The notes: a model not told the origin generated them from the letters alone. DNA of 64,000 nucleotides from JADKAV01 sp963732355 (GCA_963732355.1 CAVSZD010000011.1:310001-374000), one strand, 5' to 3'; shown: positions 44,057 through 59,468, counted from the stretch's first letter. Program-made: numbers and translations.

Positions 44057-44781
44057 GGACTTGGCTGGTGGGGACGGGCGCCGGGGTGGCACTGGTGATC
44101 GGATTTGCCGCGGGCTCTGCGTCTTTGTCCGGATTCACGCTCAGTGCCCCACCGGGATCCGCACAAGCAGCGCTTACCAACGCGACGGTAACCAATAGCC
44201 TGCGCGACGCGTTCACCGTCTCGGGGACAGTTGCCCTTAACGGCCAGGTTTCGGACTTCAACGGAGGCGCCGGGTTTGCCACCGACAACGGACCCACGTG
44301 GGCGGCCGATAGCAGCTGGTCCAACAACACCTCCGACTACGTCACGCGAGCTACAGGAAGTGGGCTGTCGGCGGCCCGAGTCGGTTGGCTTACCAGAGTC
44401 AACACGGTCGGGGTGACTGTGAGCGGTTATTCAACCACGGTCAACGCCGGAGTCCTGAGCGGCGCGAACGCCAGCGGGACAAGCGGCGTGGCAGCGGTCT
44501 TGTACTACTCCGGCAGCTACCGCTTCGCCATCTTCCGTATCGATGGCACCAACGCAACCTTGTGCAGCACCTCCGCGAACCTGGCTTCAACAGGCACCCG
44601 CACGATCACCCTCACCTACAACCCTTCGACAGGTAATCCCGCATCGGCGACAATCAACGGCACCAATGGCACAACTCTGACCTCGAACTGCTCGCTGAGT
44701 TCAGCTGGCGGCGCCTACGCCGGATTGTTCTCAGCAAGCGCGACGACCGCCCGCTACGACAACTTCACGGCGGCGCTATGA
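44053..44781 (+). CDS. secreted LamG/jelly-roll-like protein of SipW-associated cluster
   Basis: 242 residues. Hydrophobic start WLVGTGAGVALVIGFAAGSA, then a domain that looks like a concanavalin-type jelly roll: DFNGGAGFATDNGPTWAADS, YYSGSYRFAIFRIDG, and the closing GAYAGLFSASATTARYDNF. Such domains often bind glycans. Last gene of the cluster; the palindrome follows ten bases later. Confidence 0.7.
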   Translation: MRTWLVGTGAGVALVIGFAAGSASLSGFTLSAPPGSAQAALTNATVTNSLRDAFTVSGTVALNGQVSDFNGGAGFATDNGPTWAADSSWSNNTSDYVTRATGSGLSAARVGWLTRVNTVGVTVSGYSTTVNAGVLSGANASGTSGVAAVLYYSGSYRFAIFRIDGTNATLCSTSANLASTGTRTITLTYNPSTGNPASATINGTNGTTLTSNCSLSSAGGAYAGLFSASATTARYDNFTAAL

Positions 44782-44790
44782 GACCGCTGG

Positions 44791-44856
44791 TTAGAGGTTG
44801 TGCTGTTGGTTAGCGAATCCACGCGTTGTTTCGCTAACGAACAGCACAACCTCTAA
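44791..44856. repeat. 66-bp palindromic repeat, copy 3
   Basis: Arms 44791-44813 and 44834-44856 with one mismatch (CTAACG for CTAACC). The centre (with ACGCGT) is inverted relative to copies 1 and 2, as are the flanks. It lies between the convergent secreted-protein gene and rpoC. Confidence 0.92.
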
Positions 44857-44945
44857 CGCGGGCCAAGGCCGGCCCGTCTGGGCGCGCGAATAGCCGTCAA
44901 CGGTTGGCCGGGGGCACGTGCACCGGCCGGCCCGGCCGAGACACA

Positions 44946-44981
44946 AGAAGGCCCCCACCCATTCCGGGGTGGGGGCCTTCT
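44946..44981 (-). terminator. hairpin terminator after rpoC
   Basis: 15-bp perfect stem AGAAGGCCCCCACCC with a 6-base loop, 14 bases beyond the rpoC stop on the minus strand, followed by a T-containing stretch. It could also stop plus-strand transcripts. Confidence 0.85.
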
Positions 44982-44994
44982 GTGCAACTAATCG

Positions 44995-48823
<3,829 letters not shown>

Positions 48824-48878
48824 GTGGTGGTCCTTTGCTGTCTCGTTGGGGGACTAGATGGCTTGTGTGATGCGGTCC

Positions 48879-52322
<3,444 letters not shown>

Positions 52323-52554
52323 GTGAGATCCTTCCGAGGCTCGCTGGGTGCTGGCAGAGCACACCAGAATGCGCCGTTCTGGACGTACCGTTCGCCGTAA
52401 GGCGCACAGTCGTCGTCAAACGGTTAGTCCATGGCATGCGCAGAACACCAGAGTAACTGAGGTGGTTCAAGGGACAACATAGGGGGGCCAACTACCAATG
52501 ATCACCCCGTGCGCCGGATACGTCAAGCAAGACCCGCATACGGCGAAGACACGA
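52323..52554. other. rplL-rpoB intergenic region
   Basis: No gene seen. On the minus strand TTGTCC (52472-52477) and TACTCT (52450-52455), 16 bp apart, could be an rpoB promoter with a leader of roughly 120 bases. The rplL terminator lies just upstream, so rpoBC probably needs its own promoter. Confidence 0.4.
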
Positions 52555-52595
52555 TCAGCCGCTGCCGAAGACCAGAGGCCCCCGGCAGCGGCTGA
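52555..52595 (-). terminator. hairpin downstream of rplL
   Basis: 13-bp perfect stem TCAGCCGCTGCCG/CGGCAGCGGCTGA with a 15-base loop, starting 14 bases after the rplL stop. It may be a terminator or an attenuator between rplJL and rpoBC. Confidence 0.75.
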
Positions 52596-52608
52596 AAGCA
52601 GATGTGGA

Positions 52609-53001
52609 CTACTTGACCGAGACGCTGGCGCCGGCGCCCTCGAGGGCTTCCTTCGCCTTCTCGGCCGCGTCCTTGTTGACCTTCTCGAGCACGGCCTTCG
52701 GGGCACCCTCGACGAGGTCCTTGGCCTCTTTGAGACCGAGGCTGGTCAGCGCCCGGACCTCTTTGATGACCTGGATCTTCTTGTCACCGGCGGCCTCGAG
52801 AATGACGTCGAACTCGTCCTTCTCCTCGACGGCACCAGCGTCGCCGCCGGCGCCACCGGCAGCCGGGGCAGCGGCAACTGCAACCGGAGCTGCAGCAGTC
52901 ACGCCGAAGGTCTCCTCGAACTCCTTCACGAACTCGCTGAGCTCGAGCAGGGTCATTTCCTTGAATGCGTCCAGCATCTCTTCGGTGGACAGCTTCGCCA
53001 T
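52609..53001 (-). CDS. rplL: 50S ribosomal protein L7/L12
   Basis: 130-residue stalk protein that recruits translation factors. The N-terminal dimerisation part begins MAKLSTEEMLDAFKEMTLLE, followed by an Ala/Gly hinge and the globular domain (EFDVILEAAGDKKIQVIKEV and GLKEAKDLVEGAPKAVLE). GAAAGGA ribosome site. It follows rplJ in the L10-L12 stalk operon. Confidence 0.97.
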   Translation of the reverse strand: MAKLSTEEMLDAFKEMTLLELSEFVKEFEETFGVTAAAPVAVAAAPAAGGAGGDAGAVEEKDEFDVILEAAGDKKIQVIKEVRALTSLGLKEAKDLVEGAPKAVLEKVNKDAAEKAKEALEGAGASVSVK

Positions 53002-53051
53002 GATCGGCGTCCTTTCTGTTTCTCCGGGTATTGCCGGAAGTTTGGTGGGAT

Positions 53052-53710
53052 CTACTCGGATTCGGGGGCTGCTTCGGCAGCCGGGGTTTCGGCCGGGGTT
53101 CGGCTTCGGCCGGGGTTTCGGCTTCGGCGGCCGGGGTTTCGGCTTCGGCGGGGGCCTCGGCTTCGGCGGGGGCCTCGGCTTCGGCGGCGGGGGCCTCGGC
53201 TTCGACCTTGGCGCGCAACGCTTCCACAAGCCTTGCGGTCTGAGACAGGGGTGCTGCGAACAGCGACACGGCGCTCTGCAGGGATGCGTTCATCGCGCCA
53301 GCCATCTTGGCCAGAAGCACCTCGCGCGACTCAAGGTCGGCCAGTTTGCTGATGTCAGCTGCGGACAGGACCTTGCCGTCCATGATCCCGCCCTTGATCA
53401 CCAGCGCGGGGTGGTCCTTGGCGAATGCGCGCAGGCCTTTGGCTGCCTCGACGGGGTCTCCCTCGACGAAGGCGATGGCGCTCGGGCCGACCAGCCACTC
53501 GTCCAGGCCGTCGACGCCGGCGTCCTTCGCGGCGATCTTGGTAAGAGTGTTCTTGACGACCGCATATGTGGTGCTGGCCCCGAGGTCCCCACGCAGCTGC
53601 TTGAGCTGGGAGACCGTGAGACCGCGGTACTCGGTCAGCACAGTCGCCGAGGAGTTGCGGAACAGTTCCGCGATCTCGGTGACGGCTGCTTGCTTGTCGG
53701 GCCTTGCCAT
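53052..53710 (-). CDS. rplJ: 50S ribosomal protein L10, frameshift in tail
   Basis: Stalk base protein: MARPDKQAAVTEIAELFRN, LTEYRGLTVSQLKQLR and VKNTLTKIAAKD. The C-terminus is a Glu/Ala/Pro repeat. At 53099-53100 the repeat reads GGGGTTCGG where its other copies read GGGGTTTCGG; this one-base loss opens the frame far into rplL. With the base restored the protein ends TPAAEAAPESE at the TAG at 53052-53054, 51 bases before rplL. A homopolymer error is likely. Confidence 0.93.
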
Positions 53711-53744
53711 GGATTTCCTTCCTGCGCCGAGAAGACGAAAGCCC

Positions 53745-53835
53745 AGGCACGCAGGGCCCGGGCTCGGAAGGAGCTGTACCTGCGCAGGGTTTACGCCTGG
53801 ACTACGGCGACCGGCGGTCTGTGGTTCCCAATCAG
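53745..53835 (-). promoter_or_regulatory. putative L10 leader (autoregulatory)
   Basis: On the minus strand the rplJ leader contains CAGACCGCCGGTCGCC and GTAAACCCTGCGCAGG, the kind of kink-turn-bearing structure bound by L10-L12 to repress rplJL. The exact boundaries are estimated. Confidence 0.55.
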
Positions 53836-53886
53836 TGTGACACAGGTCCGTGGCGGGTTGGTGAGGTGGGTGGGACACCGCCCGCG

Positions 53887-53952
53887 TTAGAGGTTGTGCT
53901 GTTGGTTAGCGAATCCACGCGTTGTTTCGCTAACCAACAGCACAACCTCTAA
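53887..53952. repeat. 66-bp palindromic repeat, copy 4
   Basis: Exact 23-bp arms (53887-53909, 53930-53952). The flanks are oriented as in copies 1 and 2 (GCCCGCG on the left), but the 20-bp centre is inverted, as if the interior had flipped. Confidence 0.92.
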
Positions 53953-54077
53953 CCAACGCCTCTGCGGGGGAACCGACACCGGGGCCGCGGGTCTAACCAA
54001 CGCCTCTGCGGGGGAACCGACACCGGGGCCGCGGGTCTAACCAACGCCTCTGCGGGGGAACCGGCACCGGGGCCGCC
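53948..54077. repeat. 44-bp tandem repeat, three units
   Basis: Units start at 53948, 53992 and 54036 with TCTAACCAACGCCTCTGCGG. The first unit begins inside the end of palindrome copy 4, so the palindrome's edge has been amplified. The third unit has one substitution and a different end. Confidence 0.93.
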
Positions 54078-54085
54078 AACGACGA

Positions 54086-54111
54086 AACCCCCGGCCAGTT
54101 GACCGGGGGTT
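54086..54111 (-). terminator. hairpin terminator after rplA
   Basis: 9-bp stem AACCCCCGG/CCGGGGGTT with an 8-base loop, 18 bases past the rplA stop; the minus-strand transcript ends GGGGGTTTCGT. Confidence 0.75.
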
Positions 54112-54128
54112 CCATCCAGAGAGTTGCG

Positions 54129-54824
54129 TCAGGCGTCGCGGCTGCGGGCGGGGTCCACCTGGATCCCCGGACCCATGGTCGTGGAGATGGTGGTCTTCTT
54201 GATGTAGCGACCCTTGGCGGCCGAAGGCTTGAGGCGCATGACCTCGTCAACGGCGGCGGCGTAGTTGTCGCCCAACTGCTCCTCGCTGAAACTAGCCTTG
54301 CCGATGATGAAGTGCAGGTTCGAGTGCTTGTCGACCCGGAACTCGATCTTGCCGCCCTTGATCTCCGAGACGGCCTTGGTGACGTCCATCGTCACGGTGC
54401 CAGTCTTCGGGTTGGGCATCAGGCCGCGCGGACCCAGTACTCGGCCGAGCTTGCCGACCTTGCCCATGAGGTCGGGTGTGGCCACAACCGAATCGAAATC
54501 GATCCAGCCGCCAGCCACTTTGTCGATCAGTTCGTCGGAACCCACGTAGTCCGCGCCGGCGGCCTTGGCCTCCTCGGCCTTCGGTCCGTTGGCGAACACG
54601 AGCACGCGGGCGGTCTTGCCGGTCCCGTGCGGAAGGTTGACTGTCCCGCGGACCATCTGGTCGGCCTTGCGGGGGTCAACGCCGAGGCGCATCGCCACCT
54701 CGACCGTGGGGTCGAACTTGCTCTTCGTGGTGGACTTCACCAGTTCGATGGCTTCGGACGGCGAGTAGATCTTTTCGCGGTCGATCTTCTCAGCGGCGTT
54801 CCTGTAGTTCTTACCGTGCGGCAT
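54129..54824 (-). CDS. rplA: 50S ribosomal protein L1
   Basis: 231 residues, L1 stalk protein. Starts MPHGKNYRNAAEKIDREKIY and contains VEVAMRLGVDPRKADQMVRG, LGPRGLMPNPKTGTVT and KIEFRVDKHSNLHFIIGKAS, all typical. It lies 60 bp after rplK in the usual L11-L1 order. Confidence 0.98.
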   Translation of the reverse strand: MPHGKNYRNAAEKIDREKIYSPSEAIELVKSTTKSKFDPTVEVAMRLGVDPRKADQMVRGTVNLPHGTGKTARVLVFANGPKAEEAKAAGADYVGSDELIDKVAGGWIDFDSVVATPDLMGKVGKLGRVLGPRGLMPNPKTGTVTMDVTKAVSEIKGGKIEFRVDKHSNLHFIIGKASFSEEQLGDNYAAAVDEVMRLKPSAAKGRYIKKTTISTTMGPGIQVDPARSRDA

Positions 54825-54884
54825 CGTTGCTCCTTAGTGTCATGTGGTCTGCGGGGCGATGCGGCCCCTCCCACGTGGGGTGTT

Positions 54885-55313
54885 TCAGTCGGTGACGGTG
54901 ACGCCCATGGAACGTGCGGTGCCGGCGATGATGTTCATCGCAGCGTCCACGTCATTGGCGTTCAAGTCGTCCATCTTGGTCTCGGCGATCTCCTTGACCT
55001 GGGCCTTGCTGATCTTGCCGACTGGCTGCAGCGGGTTGCCTGAGCCCTTCTGCAGACCTGCGGCCTTGAGGATCAGCTTGGCAGCCGGTGGCGTCTTGGT
55101 GATGAACGTGAACGAGCGGTCCTCATAAACCGTGATCTCCACGGGGATGACCTGTCCACGCTGAGCTTCTGTGGCCGCGTTGTAGGCCTTGCAGAACTCC
55201 ATGATGTTCACGCCGTGCTGACCGAGCGCAGGACCCACGGGCGGCGCTGGGTTGGCCTGTCCCGCCTGGATCTGCAGTTTGATCAGGCCGGCGACCTTCT
55301 TCTTGGGAGGCAT
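54885..55313 (-). CDS. rplK: 50S ribosomal protein L11
   Basis: 142 residues. MPPKKKVAGLIKLQIQAGQA, PPVGPALGQHGVNIMEFCKA and the C-terminal rRNA-binding domain ending GTARSMGVTVTD. The L11 Pro-rich N-terminal region that binds thiopeptide antibiotics is intact. Downstream of nusG. Confidence 0.98.
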   Translation of the reverse strand: MPPKKKVAGLIKLQIQAGQANPAPPVGPALGQHGVNIMEFCKAYNAATEAQRGQVIPVEITVYEDRSFTFITKTPPAAKLILKAAGLQKGSGNPLQPVGKISKAQVKEIAETKMDDLNANDVDAAMNIIAGTARSMGVTVTD

Positions 55314-55337
55314 TACGTTTCCTTTGTTGTTGCTGGT

Positions 55338-56390
55338 CTAGTTCTTCTCGATCTGGCTGAAGCTGAGTTCCACCGGGGTCTCCCGGCCGAAGATCTCAAC
55401 AAGGCCGGTGACCTTCTGGGCATCGAGATTGATTTCGCTGACCGTTGCATGCAACGTCGCGAAGGGTCCATCAATAACTGTAACCGAGTCCCCGACGCCG
55501 AAGTCCACCTCGGTCACCCTCTGGGCCTGCTGGCCCAGCGTGGCGGCTCCTGGCTGCTCGGTCGCGGACTTCTTCGGCTCCGGCTTGGGCGCCAGAATGT
55601 GGACGACCTCGTCGATGGTCAAGGGGGTGGGTTCGTGGGCGCTGCCGACGAAGCCGGTGACACCCGGCGTGTGGCGCACGGCGCCCCAGCTCTCGTCGGT
55701 GTAGTCCATGCGGACGAGCACGTAGCCGGGGAACTTGTTGCGCTTGACGGTCTTCTTCTGGCCCTGTTTGATCTCGACGACCTCTTCGGTGGGCACCTCC
55801 ACCTGGAAGATGTAGTCCTCCATGTTGAGGGTGTTGATGCGGGTCTCAAGGTTGGTCTTGACCCGCTTCTCGAAGCCGGCGTAAGAGTGGACCACGTACC
55901 ACAGTCCGGGCAGGCTCAGCTGCTCGTCGCGAAAGGCCTCGACGGGGTCGATCTCCTCCTCGTCGTCCCCGGCGACGGCCTCGATGATCTCGCCGGTCTC
56001 CGGGTCGACCAGCACCTCCTCGACGAGGTCCTCGGAGTGCTCGGTGACGATGGTCTCGCCGTGAGGGGTCTCGGTGATCTCGGTCTCGTCCACGTGAACG
56101 ACGCCGTCATCATCAACCTGCGTGTGAACGGTTTCTTGGGTCACGGTGCCGTCGCTGAAGCCGGTGGTGACGCTCTGATCGACAGTCACGGTGCCGTCGG
56201 GCTCGGCGATGGCTTCGGTCTGCGTGGTCGTCACGGTGCCGTCAGCGGCGGTCTCGACGTCCACCTCTTCGACCACGGTGGTTCCGTCGGAAAGCTCCAC
56301 GGCCGCGAACTCCTCAGTGCCCGAGTCGCCCTGCTCATCGGCGGGCCACTGGTCGGGGGTCTGCATCGACATATCCTCTGTTCTTCTCAC
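55338..56390 (-). CDS. nusG: transcription antitermination factor NusG with repeat-bearing acidic N-terminus
   Basis: 350 residues. The NGN domain starts near 162 (GLWYVVHSYAGFEKRVKTNL, FPGYVLVRMDY, PGVTGFVG) and the KOW domain is C-terminal (DFGVGDSVTVIDGPFAT). The first ~160 residues are acidic, and residues 35-124 form six 15-residue repeats (DGTVTVDQSVTTGFS type; each begins Asp/His-Gly at 35, 50, 65, 80, 95, 110). Actinobacterial NusG often has an acidic extension; repeats this regular seem unusual. GTG 56390 gives a GTGA overlap with secE; ATG 56372 or 56366 are alternatives. Confidence 0.95.
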   Translation of the reverse strand: MRRTEDMSMQTPDQWPADEQGDSGTEEFAAVELSDGTTVVEEVDVETAADGTVTTTQTEAIAEPDGTVTVDQSVTTGFSDGTVTQETVHTQVDDDGVVHVDETEITETPHGETIVTEHSEDLVEEVLVDPETGEIIEAVAGDDEEEIDPVEAFRDEQLSLPGLWYVVHSYAGFEKRVKTNLETRINTLNMEDYIFQVEVPTEEVVEIKQGQKKTVKRNKFPGYVLVRMDYTDESWGAVRHTPGVTGFVGSAHEPTPLTIDEVVHILAPKPEPKKSATEQPGAATLGQQAQRVTEVDFGVGDSVTVIDGPFATLHATVSEINLDAQKVTGLVEIFGRETPVELSFSQIEKN

Positions 56391-56653
56391 TCGCCGAAGA
56401 TGGCGAACACCACTCGGGCAAGGCCCAGATCGAACAGCGCGATCAGTCCTGCCATGACCACAACGAACACCAGCACCACCCAGGTGTAGGTGATCAACTC
56501 TTTGCGGGTAGGCCAGATCACCTTGCGCAATTCGGCGACCATCTGGCGCAGGAACAAGGCCATGCGCGCGAAAAGACCCTTGCGCTGCTGCTGGTTGGCT
56601 CCCCGCTTCGGGGTAGGCGAACCAGCGTCGTCAGCCGTGGTCGACTCGCTCAC
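56387..56653 (-). CDS. secE: preprotein translocase subunit SecE
   Basis: 88 residues with a single C-terminal membrane helix (about 58-80) and the conserved amphipathic segment ELRKVIWPTRKELITYTWVV that binds SecY. GTG 56653 (MSESTTADDAG) has GAAAGGA upstream. Precedes nusG as in most bacteria. Confidence 0.95.
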   Translation of the reverse strand: MSESTTADDAGSPTPKRGANQQQRKGLFARMALFLRQMVAELRKVIWPTRKELITYTWVVLVFVVVMAGLIALFDLGLARVVFAIFGE

Positions 56654-56677
56654 AAACCGTTTCCTTTCCTCGCCTTG

Positions 56678-56750
56678 CAGGGCCGGAGGGACTCGAACCC
56701 CCAACCACCGGTTTTGGAGACCGGGACTCTACCAATTGAGCTACGACCCT
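56678..56750 (-). tRNA. tRNA-Trp (CCA)
   Basis: Acceptor AGGGTCG/CGGCCCT, anticodon loop CTCCAAA with CCA, T loop GTTCGAG. 73 nt, discriminator G, no encoded CCA tail. Upstream of secE, as is common. Confidence 0.97.
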
Positions 56751-56882
56751 ACGATGACCTTCTCAACCCGGACCAGCGGGAAGTGGGCACGCTCACGCAC
56801 ACCCGGTGGATCACCAGATGCCAGGATACGCGAAGCCCTCCCACCGGTCGACCCCGCCCACCGAGTTCGGCACGATAGAGCC

Positions 56883-58082
56883 ATGGCCCTTTCTCGTATC
56901 TCCCGCCGCATCGGCAGCATCTCCGAGTCCGCCACCCTCGCTGTGGACGCCAAGGCCAAGGCGCTCAAGGCCGCTGGTCGGCCAGTCATCGGGTTCGGCG
57001 CCGGTGAGCCCGACTTCCCGACACCGGCCTACATCGTCGAGGCGGCGCGGATCGCATGCGAGGACCCGGCGATGCACCGTTACACGCCGGCCGCCGGGTT
57101 GCCCGCTTTGCGGGAGGCCATCGCCGCGAAGACCCTGCGCGATTCCGGCTACGAGGTCGAAGCAGGCCAGGTGCTGGTGACCAACGGGGGTAAGCAGGCG
57201 CTGTACAACGCCTTCGCGACCCTGCTCGATCCCGGCGACGAGGCACTTCTGCCGGCGCCGTACTGGACCACGTACCCCGAGTCCATCCGCTTGGCAGGCG
57301 GGGTGCCTGTGGTGATCCCCACCGACGAGGACACCGGCTACAAGGTCTCGGTGGCCGACTTGGACGCGGCGGTCACAGCGCAGACCAAGCTGTTGGTCTT
57401 CGTCAGCCCGTCCAACCCCACGGGCGCGGTTTACACCCCCGATGAGGTCACGGCCATCGGCAAATGGGCGAATGACAAAGGCATCTGGGTGGTCACCGAC
57501 GAGATCTACGAACACCTCGTTTACGGCACGGCGAAGTTCTCGTCGATGCCCGTGCAGGTGCCCGAGATCGCAGACAACGCCGTGATCGTCAACGGCGTCG
57601 CCAAGACCTACGCGATGACCGGCTGGCGGGTGGGCTGGATGATCGGCCCGACCGATGTCGTCAAGGCCGCGACCAACCTGCAGTCCCACGCCACGTCGAA
57701 CGTGGCCAACGTCAGCCAGCGTGCCGCCCTGGCAGCAGTCACCGGTGACCTTGCGGCGGTCGCCCAGATGCGCGAGGCCTTCGACCGGCGCAGGCTGACG
57801 ATCGTGGACATGCTCAACGCCATCCCAGGGGTCACCTGCCCGGTGCCTGAGGGTGCCTTCTACGCCTACCCCAGCGTTCGCGGCGTGCTGGGCCGCAACA
57901 TCCGCGGCAGCATCCCGCAGACCTCCGCGGAACTGGCCGCGATCATCCTCGATGAGGTCGAGGTGGCAGTGGTGCCCGGCGAAGCGTTCGGGACCGAGGG
58001 CTACTTGCGCCTGTCCTACGCGCTGGGCGATGACGATCTGGTCGAAGGCGTCGGCAGAATCGCCGGGCTGCTGTCCGAATAG
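56883..58082 (+). CDS. aspC: PLP-dependent aspartate/aromatic aminotransferase (class I)
   Basis: 399 residues, fold type I. GEPDFPTPAYI, VTNGGKQALYNAFATL, PYWTTYPE, FVSPSNPTGAVYT, VTDEIYEHLVY and VNGVAKTYAMTGWRVGWM with the PLP Lys. This is the actinobacterial aspartate aminotransferase found between secE/tRNA-Trp and the murB-had region. CACGAT lies six bases before ATG 56883. Confidence 0.93.
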   Translation: MALSRISRRIGSISESATLAVDAKAKALKAAGRPVIGFGAGEPDFPTPAYIVEAARIACEDPAMHRYTPAAGLPALREAIAAKTLRDSGYEVEAGQVLVTNGGKQALYNAFATLLDPGDEALLPAPYWTTYPESIRLAGGVPVVIPTDEDTGYKVSVADLDAAVTAQTKLLVFVSPSNPTGAVYTPDEVTAIGKWANDKGIWVVTDEIYEHLVYGTAKFSSMPVQVPEIADNAVIVNGVAKTYAMTGWRVGWMIGPTDVVKAATNLQSHATSNVANVSQRAALAAVTGDLAAVAQMREAFDRRRLTIVDMLNAIPGVTCPVPEGAFYAYPSVRGVLGRNIRGSIPQTSAELAAIILDEVEVAVVPGEAFGTEGYLRLSYALGDDDLVEGVGRIAGLLSE

Positions 58083-58092
58083 GCGATCGCGC

Positions 58093-59073
58093 TCATAGCG
58101 AGCAACCCCAGAACACCGGCTCGGGCTTGAGTTCGATCCCGAACGCTCGCACAACCCGCGAACGGATCTCGCGGGCGAGGTCGAGCAGTTGATTTGTGGT
58201 TGCGTCGCCGATGTTCGTCAGTGCCAAGGTGTGCCTGGACGAGACGGCCGCCTGCGACCCAGGTAGCCGGAACCCCTTGCCGACGCCGGAATTCTCGATG
58301 AGCCACGCCGCACTGGTCTTGATCCGTCCGTCTGGCTGCGGCCACGCGGGTGCACCGTCGGGAACCGCGTCCACGAGCGGGTTGGTGAAGAAGGAACCCG
58401 CGCTGCAGGTATCGCGATCGTTCGGGTCCAGGACCATGCCCTTCGCCCGTCGCAGGCGCAGCACCGCCTCGCGTACCGCTGGTCCCGCAGCCCGCTCCCC
58501 CACCTCAACCCCGAGCGTGCGTGCCAGTTCGGCGTAGCGGATCGGGGCACTGTCGTCACGTGGCAACTCGAAGGCCACGGCGAGGATAACGTGGGACTGC
58601 GGTTGGCGTTTGAAGATGCTGTCCCTGTAGGCGAATTCGGCGCGTTCAGCAGGCCACGTGGTGATCTCACCGGTCTGCCGGTCGAGCACACGCAATCCGG
58701 CGATTGTCTGCGCGACCTCCTGGCCGTAGGCCCCCACATTCTGGATGGGCGTGGCCCCCACCGAGCCGGGGATCCCGGACAGCGCTTCGATGCCGCTGCG
58801 GCCTTCGAGCACCATCTGCTCGACGAAGTGGTCCCAGACCGTCCCGGCCGCGACGATGAACTGGTCGCCGTGCTGGGTCCAACCCTGCGTCACGACATGG
58901 ACCACGGGTTCGGTGAGCCCGGCATCTGCGACAACGATGTTGCTCCCGCCGCCCAGCACCCTGGCCTGCGGGTACTCGCCTAACACCCGGACAACCTCGG
59001 CCTGGGTCGACGCTTCGAACACCTCGGCCGGCCCACCGAGACCCAGCGTGGTCAGCTCGGCCAGCGCCCGCAC
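58093..59073 (-). CDS. murB: UDP-N-acetylenolpyruvoylglucosamine reductase
   Basis: 326 residues. Reduces the enolpyruvyl group to make UDP-MurNAc. FAD site VLGGGSNIVVADAG, GIPGSVGATPIQNVGAYGQEV, YRDSIFK, and CSAGSFFTNPLV with the proton-donor Ser. GTG 59073 shares one base with the hadB stop. Co-transcribed after hadA-hadB. Confidence 0.95.
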   Translation of the reverse strand: MRALAELTTLGLGGPAEVFEASTQAEVVRVLGEYPQARVLGGGSNIVVADAGLTEPVVHVVTQGWTQHGDQFIVAAGTVWDHFVEQMVLEGRSGIEALSGIPGSVGATPIQNVGAYGQEVAQTIAGLRVLDRQTGEITTWPAERAEFAYRDSIFKRQPQSHVILAVAFELPRDDSAPIRYAELARTLGVEVGERAAGPAVREAVLRLRRAKGMVLDPNDRDTCSAGSFFTNPLVDAVPDGAPAWPQPDGRIKTSAAWLIENSGVGKGFRLPGSQAAVSSRHTLALTNIGDATTNQLLDLAREIRSRVVRAFGIELKPEPVFWGCSL

Positions 59074-59468
59074 TAAACCACCCGGATGGTGGCCACGGCA
59101 CCCTTGACGACATCGGCGCCGTTGCACACCGCCCGTAAGGTCAGGGTCGCGACTTCGCCGTCGACGGACTCGACCGTCGCGGACAGGTCGACCTTCGCCC
59201 CGCCGTCCTGCGGGACGACCACAGGCGCAGAGAAGCGCACGGAGAACGACAGGATCCGGGCCGGATCGCCAACCACCTCCATCAGCAGGCGGCCGAGTTG
59301 GGCCTGGGTGTACATGCCGTGGGCGATCACATCGGGCAGACCCACGACCTTGGCGAAGGGCTCGTTCCAGTGGATCGGGTTGAAATCACCCGATGCCCCG
59401 GCGTACATCACAAGGTTGATGCGCTCGATCTTGACCGTCTTCTCGGCGACTACATCTCCGACGTTCAT
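59073..59468 (-). CDS. hadB: MaoC-like (R)-hydratase, HadB type
   Basis: 131-residue hotdog-fold hydratase with the catalytic motif GDFNPIHWNEPFAK (Asp and His) and LPDVIAHGMYTQAQLG. Together with HadA it should dehydrate 3-hydroxyacyl thioesters in fatty-acid elongation, as in mycobacteria. It overlaps hadA by 4 bp. Confidence 0.92.
   Translation of the reverse strand: MNVGDVVAEKTVKIERINLVMYAGASGDFNPIHWNEPFAKVVGLPDVIAHGMYTQAQLGRLLMEVVGDPARILSFSVRFSAPVVVPQDGGAKVDLSATVESVDGEVATLTLRAVCNGADVVKGAVATIRVV

Larger units (their letters stand above)
53711..54128. other. rplA-rplJ intergenic region, 418 bp
   Basis: From the rplJ side: L10 leader, palindrome copy 4, a 44-bp triple repeat and the rplA terminator. 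The terminator implies that rplJL has its own promoter in this gap. No gene. Confidence 0.6.

Noticed and set aside
52784..53051. L10 protein of about 308 residues running through rplL
   Set aside because: Arises from a one-base loss in a repeat tract; restoring it gives a normal stop before rplL.
53948..54077. CRISPR array
   Set aside because: Direct repeats are contiguous with no variable spacers, and no cas genes are present.
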